DNA of 64,000 nt from an uncultured Clostridium sp. GTDB lineage: Bacteria; Bacillota; Clostridia; Peptostreptococcales; Peptostreptococcaceae. The position numbers and the translations under genes were made by a program. The stretch lies in contig USRS01000002.1 of NCBI GenBank assembly GCA_900557165.1, positions 1 to 64,000 of the forward strand. Reading direction: 5' to 3'. The notes beneath the pieces are model-generated. The model saw only the letters and a program-made list of their open reading frames with translations, made no database searches and was not told where the DNA came from. Below, in pieces: positions 60,434 to 64,000 of the stretch (position 1 is its first letter; the number at the start of each line of letters is the position of its first letter).

Positions 60434-61762
60434 ATGGAAATTACAAATTTATCAAATGATAAAAATAATTTTTTAGAGAAAATTTTTAAATTAAGTGAAA
60501 ATAATACAAATGTAAAAACAGAAGTAACAGCTGGTATCACTACATTTATGACAATGGCTTATATATTAGTAGTTAATCCAATGATACTTTCTGCATCAGG
60601 TATGGATCAAGGTGCAGTATTTGTTGCTACAGCTTTATCAGCTGCAATATCTACATTCTTTATGGGAATCTTAGCAAATTATCCAATAGGATTAGCACCA
60701 GGAATGGGATTAAATGTTTTCTTTGCAAATACAATAGTTTTACAAATGGGATACTCATGGCAATTTGCTCTTATGGCAGTATTTATAGAAGGTATTATAT
60801 TTATTTTACTTACTGTTACAAACTTAAGAGAAAAAATAATTGAATGTATACCTATGAATTTAAAATTTGCAGTAACAGCAGGTGTTGGATTATTTATAGC
60901 ATATGTTGGATTAAGCAATGCAAGTATAGTAGTAGATGGAGCTTTAGGTAATATACATGACCCATTAGTTATATTAACTTTAGTTGGTTTATTAATAACG
61001 GGTGTATTAGTAGCTAAAAATGTAAAAGGTGCATTATTAATATCAATAGCATCTATATCAATAATAGGAATGGTACTTAAATTAGTTGCTTTACCAACTG
61101 GAATAGTATCTTTAGATATACCATCATTAAAACCAGTATTTTTACAAGCTTTTTCAGTTGATAAAAGTGAAATATTTAGTTTAAATATGGTAATATTAGT
61201 ATTTACATTACTGTTTGTTGATTTATTTGACACAGTTGGATGTTTAGTAGGTGTTGCTGAAAAAGGTAATTTACTTGATGAAAAAGGAAATATACCAAGA
61301 GCTAAAGAAGCAATGTTATCAGATGCAATAGGAACAACAGTAGGTGCATTACTTGGAACTTCAACAGTAACTGCTTTTGTAGAAAGTGCATCAGGAGTTG
61401 GTGAAGGTGGAAGAACAGGATTAACAGCAATAACTACAGGATTCTTATTCTTAATATCTTTATTCTTTGCGCCATTATTTGCAGCAATACCAACACAAGC
61501 AACTTCAGCAGTATTAATAATAGTTGGAGTAATGATGGCAGAATCATTTAATAAAATTGATTTTAGTGATTTTACAAATGCTATACCAGCATTTATAACA
61601 TTCTTATTCATGCCGCTTATGAACAGTATAGGTGACGGTATAATATTTGGTATATTATCTTATACAATATTAAAATTACTTACAAATAAGAGAGATGAAA
61701 TAAATGTATCAATGATAGTTTTATCAATCTTATTTATTATAAAGTTTATCCTTCTAGGTTAG
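60434..61762 (+). CDS. NCS2-family hypoxanthine/guanine permease (PbuG/AzgA-like)
   Basis: Proton-coupled purine importer with about 12-14 transmembrane segments. The AzgA-like signature region TEVTAGITTFMTMAYILVVNP and AVFVATALSAAISTFFMGILANYPIGLAPGMG lies at the N-terminus; FVDLFDTVGCLVGVAEKGNLLD and STVTAFVESASGVGEGGRTGLTA are the conserved transport motifs. An upstream in-frame ATG (60395) would add 13 residues, but GGAGGTGG at 60416-60423 overlaps that extension and is spaced for 60434, giving 442 residues. Substrate from family resemblance and purine-gene context. Confidence 0.9.
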   Translation: MEITNLSNDKNNFLEKIFKLSENNTNVKTEVTAGITTFMTMAYILVVNPMILSASGMDQGAVFVATALSAAISTFFMGILANYPIGLAPGMGLNVFFANTIVLQMGYSWQFALMAVFIEGIIFILLTVTNLREKIIECIPMNLKFAVTAGVGLFIAYVGLSNASIVVDGALGNIHDPLVILTLVGLLITGVLVAKNVKGALLISIASISIIGMVLKLVALPTGIVSLDIPSLKPVFLQAFSVDKSEIFSLNMVILVFTLLFVDLFDTVGCLVGVAEKGNLLDEKGNIPRAKEAMLSDAIGTTVGALLGTSTVTAFVESASGVGEGGRTGLTAITTGFLFLISLFFAPLFAAIPTQATSAVLIIVGVMMAESFNKIDFSDFTNAIPAFITFLFMPLMNSIGDGIIFGILSYTILKLLTNKRDEINVSMIVLSILFIIKFILLG

Positions 61763-61792
61763 AAGTTAATAATCAATAATATAATCGTATTT

Positions 61793-61823
61793 AAAAAGAG
61801 GAGTTTATCTCTTCTTTTTTTAT
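61793..61823 (+). terminator. terminator after the purine permease
   Basis: AAAGAGGAG and CTCTTCTTT form a short stem followed by TTTTTT. Confidence 0.75.
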
Positions 61824-61943
61824 TTTAAGGGTTTTGATAGTATAATGTTTAGTTGACATTTAAGTATTGACTTTTTGCAAATTAAATTTAACACAAAACA
61901 ATATAACAATCAACGATGTAATAAAAGTAGCTAGTTATTAATT

Positions 61944-61978
61944 AAAAATATGACACCTATAGAATACAGGTGCCATAT
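61944..61978 (-). terminator. minus-strand terminator for the unknown exported protein gene
   Basis: ATATG-CACCT and AGGTG-CATAT form a two-part stem (one mismatch) with AAAAA on the left, which is a U-run on the minus strand. It lies about 160 bases beyond the stop of the gene at 62137. Bases 61980-62136 are AT-rich; no other feature seen. Confidence 0.6.
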
Positions 61979-62136
61979 GATTGCTTAGATAGTATTTTAT
62001 TAAACTGTTTACTTTTTAGGTATCAATTTAGATTCTATAGTCTCAATTTTTTATACGTTAAATTTTATTCACTGGTCTCATTAAAATCAAAGCCTTATTT
62101 TTATTAAATATTTATAATTAACGATTAGTTATATTT

Positions 62137-62889
62137 TTATTCTGTAAATAATTTACCATCAACTATTAGTGGCTTTCCATTAATATCAATAAATTCTTTA
62201 TTTGAATTTTCATCAAAATGATAATTAACTGATAAACCTCCTAAATTATTTTTTATTGTTAATTCAGATGTATTATCAAAATCAACCATTGATGTTGGCA
62301 TTTCAGCATTTAATATTTTTTCTTTATCATTTAAATTTAATTCATCATTTGAAGTTTCAAAATCAATTACTGATTTTATAGCTATATCATAAAACTCATT
62401 ATCTTCTATTGAAGAAACATCTATTTTACCATTATTCGCACTTATTATACTCATATCTCCACTTGCTGTTTCGTCTGATAAAAAGACTATATATGTCTTT
62501 CCTTTTTCCATCTTATTATATCCTTCTGGATGTATATATTCATTATTTGATGTTATTGCTGCCGGTTCTAAAAATGATATAAAATCTACTAATTTTTTAT
62601 CATTTTTATAAAATTTTTGAACTGTAGCTTTTCTTACACCATAATAACTATTTATAAACGGATCATTCTCGTTATAATTTATTATACTATTTTCTTGACC
62701 TAGGTCATCTTCAATTTTTACAAGTGCTATAACTGAAGCATTTTCTTTAAGATTTAAATAATCATATTTCTCAAATGATGCTTTTGTTTGTATATCCTTT
62801 AAATCATTACTTGATATCTTATTATTGTAACAAAATATTCCTACTGCTACTATTGTCAAAGCCGAAATCAAAATTATAGTCTTCTTCAT
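62137..62889 (-). CDS. exported protein of unknown function
   Basis: Not recognised. A 250-residue protein with an N-terminal hydrophobic signal or anchor (about 4-20) and no lipobox cysteine in the right place (Cys20 is inside the segment). The outside part is acidic and Asn-rich. It contains VIALVKIEDDLGQ, KATVQKFYKNDKK and GYNKMEKGKTYIVFLSDE, a pattern seen in small secreted beta-rich proteins where a 'kGkkYivFL' strand follows a basic loop. No catalytic motif. It is the only minus-strand gene in the last 29 kb, divergent from purE. GGAGAAT-type ribosome site on the minus strand. Confidence 0.75.
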   Translation of the reverse strand: MKKTIILISALTIVAVGIFCYNNKISSNDLKDIQTKASFEKYDYLNLKENASVIALVKIEDDLGQENSIINYNENDPFINSYYGVRKATVQKFYKNDKKLVDFISFLEPAAITSNNEYIHPEGYNKMEKGKTYIVFLSDETASGDMSIISANNGKIDVSSIEDNEFYDIAIKSVIDFETSNDELNLNDKEKILNAEMPTSMVDFDNTSELTIKNNLGGLSVNYHFDENSNKEFIDINGKPLIVDGKLFTE

Positions 62890-63089
62890 AATATTCTCCT
62901 TTCTTAATATATTTCTTTTGGTTAATTATAGATTTTATATTTCATAGTAGCAATATTAAAATTTATTATTTATATAATTAAAATTAGTTATAGTTAAAAA
63001 ATAAATCAAATAAAACACAAATTATACATAATAAAAAAATAAAAATATATTGAATAAAAGCAAATATTAATATAATATATTAATATAAA

Positions 63090-63129
63090 GTTCGTAAAAA
63101 TATAAACAATAAAGAATATTGTTCGTAAA
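63090..63129 (+). promoter_or_regulatory. tandem GTTCGTAAA sites before purE
   Basis: GTTCGTAAA occurs at 63090-63098 and 63121-63129, 31 bases apart in the same orientation, each followed by A/T and ATAAA. The complement TTTACGAAC resembles the CCGAAC core of the B. subtilis PurR box with one change. They lie just upstream of the purE ribosome site and may be purine-repressor sites. The 260-base divergent region has no purine riboswitch. Confidence 0.4.
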
Positions 63130-63149
63130 TATAAAAGTGGGGGAAGATA

Positions 63150-63626
63150 ATGAAAATAGCAGTAATTATGGGGTCTAAATCAGATTACCCTAAGTTAGAA
63201 GAAGGAATAAACTTTTTAAGAAAGTATGACATAGAAGTTATTGTTCGTGTTTTATCAGCACATAGAACACCTAGAGAATTAGAACAATTTATCGCAGATG
63301 TAGAAAATGAAGTAGATGTAATAATAGCAGCTGCAGGAAAAGCAGCTCATTTACCAGGAGTAATAGCAGCTAATACATTAATTCCAGTAGTAGGATTGCC
63401 TATAAAATCATCTACAATGGATGGACTAGATTCACTTTTATCAATGGTTCAAATGCCAAGTGGTATACCAGTAGCAACTGTAACTATAGATTCTGGTCTT
63501 AACGCAGTTTTAATGGCTATGCAGATTATGAGTGTAAAATATCCTAAATTAAAAGAGGATTTAAGAAATTATAGACAAGAAATGGCACAAAAAGTATTAA
63601 AAGATGATGAATGTTTAAGGGGGTAA
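63150..63626 (+). CDS. purE: N5-carboxyaminoimidazole ribonucleotide mutase PurE (class I)
   Basis: Converts N5-CAIR to CAIR in purine synthesis. [14 protein letters not shown] at the N-terminus, SAHRTPREL (about 41-49), [15 protein letters not shown] and [22 protein letters not shown] are family signatures; 158 residues fits class I. Class I PurE normally needs PurK, which is not between purE and purC. GGGGGAAG precedes the ATG. Starts the purine operon. Confidence 0.96.
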   Translation: MKIAVIMGSKSDYPKLEEGINFLRKYDIEVIVRVLSAHRTPRELEQFIADVENEVDVIIAAAGKAAHLPGVIAANTLIPVVGLPIKSSTMDGLDSLLSMVQMPSGIPVATVTIDSGLNAVLMAMQIMSVKYPKLKEDLRNYRQEMAQKVLKDDECLRG

Positions 63627-63631
63627 TTGAC

Positions 63632-64000
63632 ATGTTATTATATGAAGGCAAAGCAAAACAAATATACACTACGGACAATGATAATGAATTTGTAGTTTAC
63701 TATAAAGATGATGCAACAGCATTTAACGGAGAAAAAAAAGCTGAAATAGCATCTAAGGGAATATTAAATAATAAAATATCAACTATAATGTTTGAAGAAT
63801 TAGCAAGAGAAGGAATAGAATCACACTTCATAAAAAGCATATCTGATAGAGAAATGTTAGTCAAAAAAGTAAAAATTTTACCACTAGAAGTAATAGTAAG
63901 AAATATCACAGCAGGTTCATTCTGTAAAAGATATGGCGTAGAAGAAGGTATCGTATTAGATCAACCAATATTTGAAATGTCATATAAAAATGATGAATTT
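63632..64000 (+). CDS. purC: SAICAR synthetase PurC (5' part, cut by window end)
   Basis: Joins aspartate to CAIR. The ATG at 63632 follows AAGGGGG and lies five bases after the purE stop. The first 123 codons are present and in frame to the end of the window: [14 protein letters not shown] (glycine-rich ATP loop), [23 protein letters not shown] and [21 protein letters not shown]. The full protein is about 235 residues in the family, so roughly half is missing by truncation of the window, not by mutation. Confidence 0.96.
   Translation, partial: MLLYEGKAKQIYTTDNDNEFVVYYKDDATAFNGEKKAEIASKGILNNKISTIMFEELAREGIESHFIKSISDREMLVKKVKILPLEVIVRNITAGSFCKRYGVEEGIVLDQPIFEMSYKNDEF

Noticed and set aside
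60679-61611. 310-residue minus-strand reading frame
   Set aside because: It lies wholly inside the purine permease gene, has low-complexity Ile/Asn/Pro-rich composition and no ribosome site; it is a codon-bias shadow.

Overview
The window is a low-GC (by eye about 30%) Firmicutes chromosome segment, almost entirely coded on the + strand. Spore genes (spoIID, spoIIQ, spoIIID, yyaC), an SpoIIQ with an intact LytM zinc site, and gene orders such as cdaA-cdaR / glmM-glmS / murA-spoIID-spoIIQ-spoIIID-mreB / metK / hpf-secA-prfB and pyrB-pyrK-pyrD-pyrE point to a spore-forming anaerobe of the Peptostreptococcaceae (relatives of Clostridioides difficile). The species cannot be fixed from sequence reading alone. 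No rRNA, tRNA, insertion sequence, prophage or CRISPR array was seen.

Layout. 0.3-6.1 kb: c-di-AMP synthase and its regulator (cdaA, cdaR), then glmM and glmS with a glmS ribozyme. These join second-messenger control to UDP-GlcNAc supply. 6.7-12.1 kb: cell wall and sporulation block (ywmB-like, murA, spoIID, spoIIQ, spoIIID, mreB), with yyaC facing it. 12.8-17.5 kb: SAM riboswitch-metK, recD2, comFC. 17.5-18.2 kb: an RNA-rich intergenic region holding a raiA-motif RNA with its own promoter and terminator, followed by a tight cluster of DnaA-box-like 9-mers. 18.2-25 kb: hpf, secA, prfB (with the programmed +1 frameshift) and a Tex-like RNA-binding gene. 25-28.4 kb: an amidohydrolase, FMN riboswitch-ribU, and amt on the opposite strand. 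28.7-34.9 kb: the tsaE-tsaB-rimI-tsaD operon for tRNA t6A, ridA, an ABC-F ATPase, rex behind a Rex-box-like site, and two tandem 56-residue ferredoxins. 35.2-40 kb: gdhA and the pyrBKDE operon, with a PyrR binding loop beside the pyrB ribosome binding site. 40.2-42.6 kb: ogg and cardiolipin synthase.

42.7-49.4 kb is the most accessory-looking part: a surface-polymer cluster with a TagB/TagF-like transferase, an IspD/TarI-like cytidylyltransferase, an extended SDR, a fusion of a catalytically decayed SDR copy to a LicD transferase domain, and a two-gene ABC exporter. This looks like a CDP-activated substituent pathway. Its chemistry is not evident from sequence and it is the best candidate for undescribed biology here. 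After it come CIRCE-groES-groEL, a gamma-glutamyltransferase lipoprotein, larB-larC (nickel-pincer cofactor) without larA or larE, guanine riboswitch-guaB-guaA, a BMP-type nucleoside-binding lipoprotein, an NCS2 purine permease, an unknown exported protein, and the start of the purine operon (purE, purC cut by the window end).

A recurring theme is RNA-level control: a glmS ribozyme, SAM, FMN and guanine riboswitches, a PyrR loop, the RF2 frameshift and the raiA RNA all lie within 56 kb. Promoter, operator and terminator calls below were made by eye from consensus matches and hairpin pairing.
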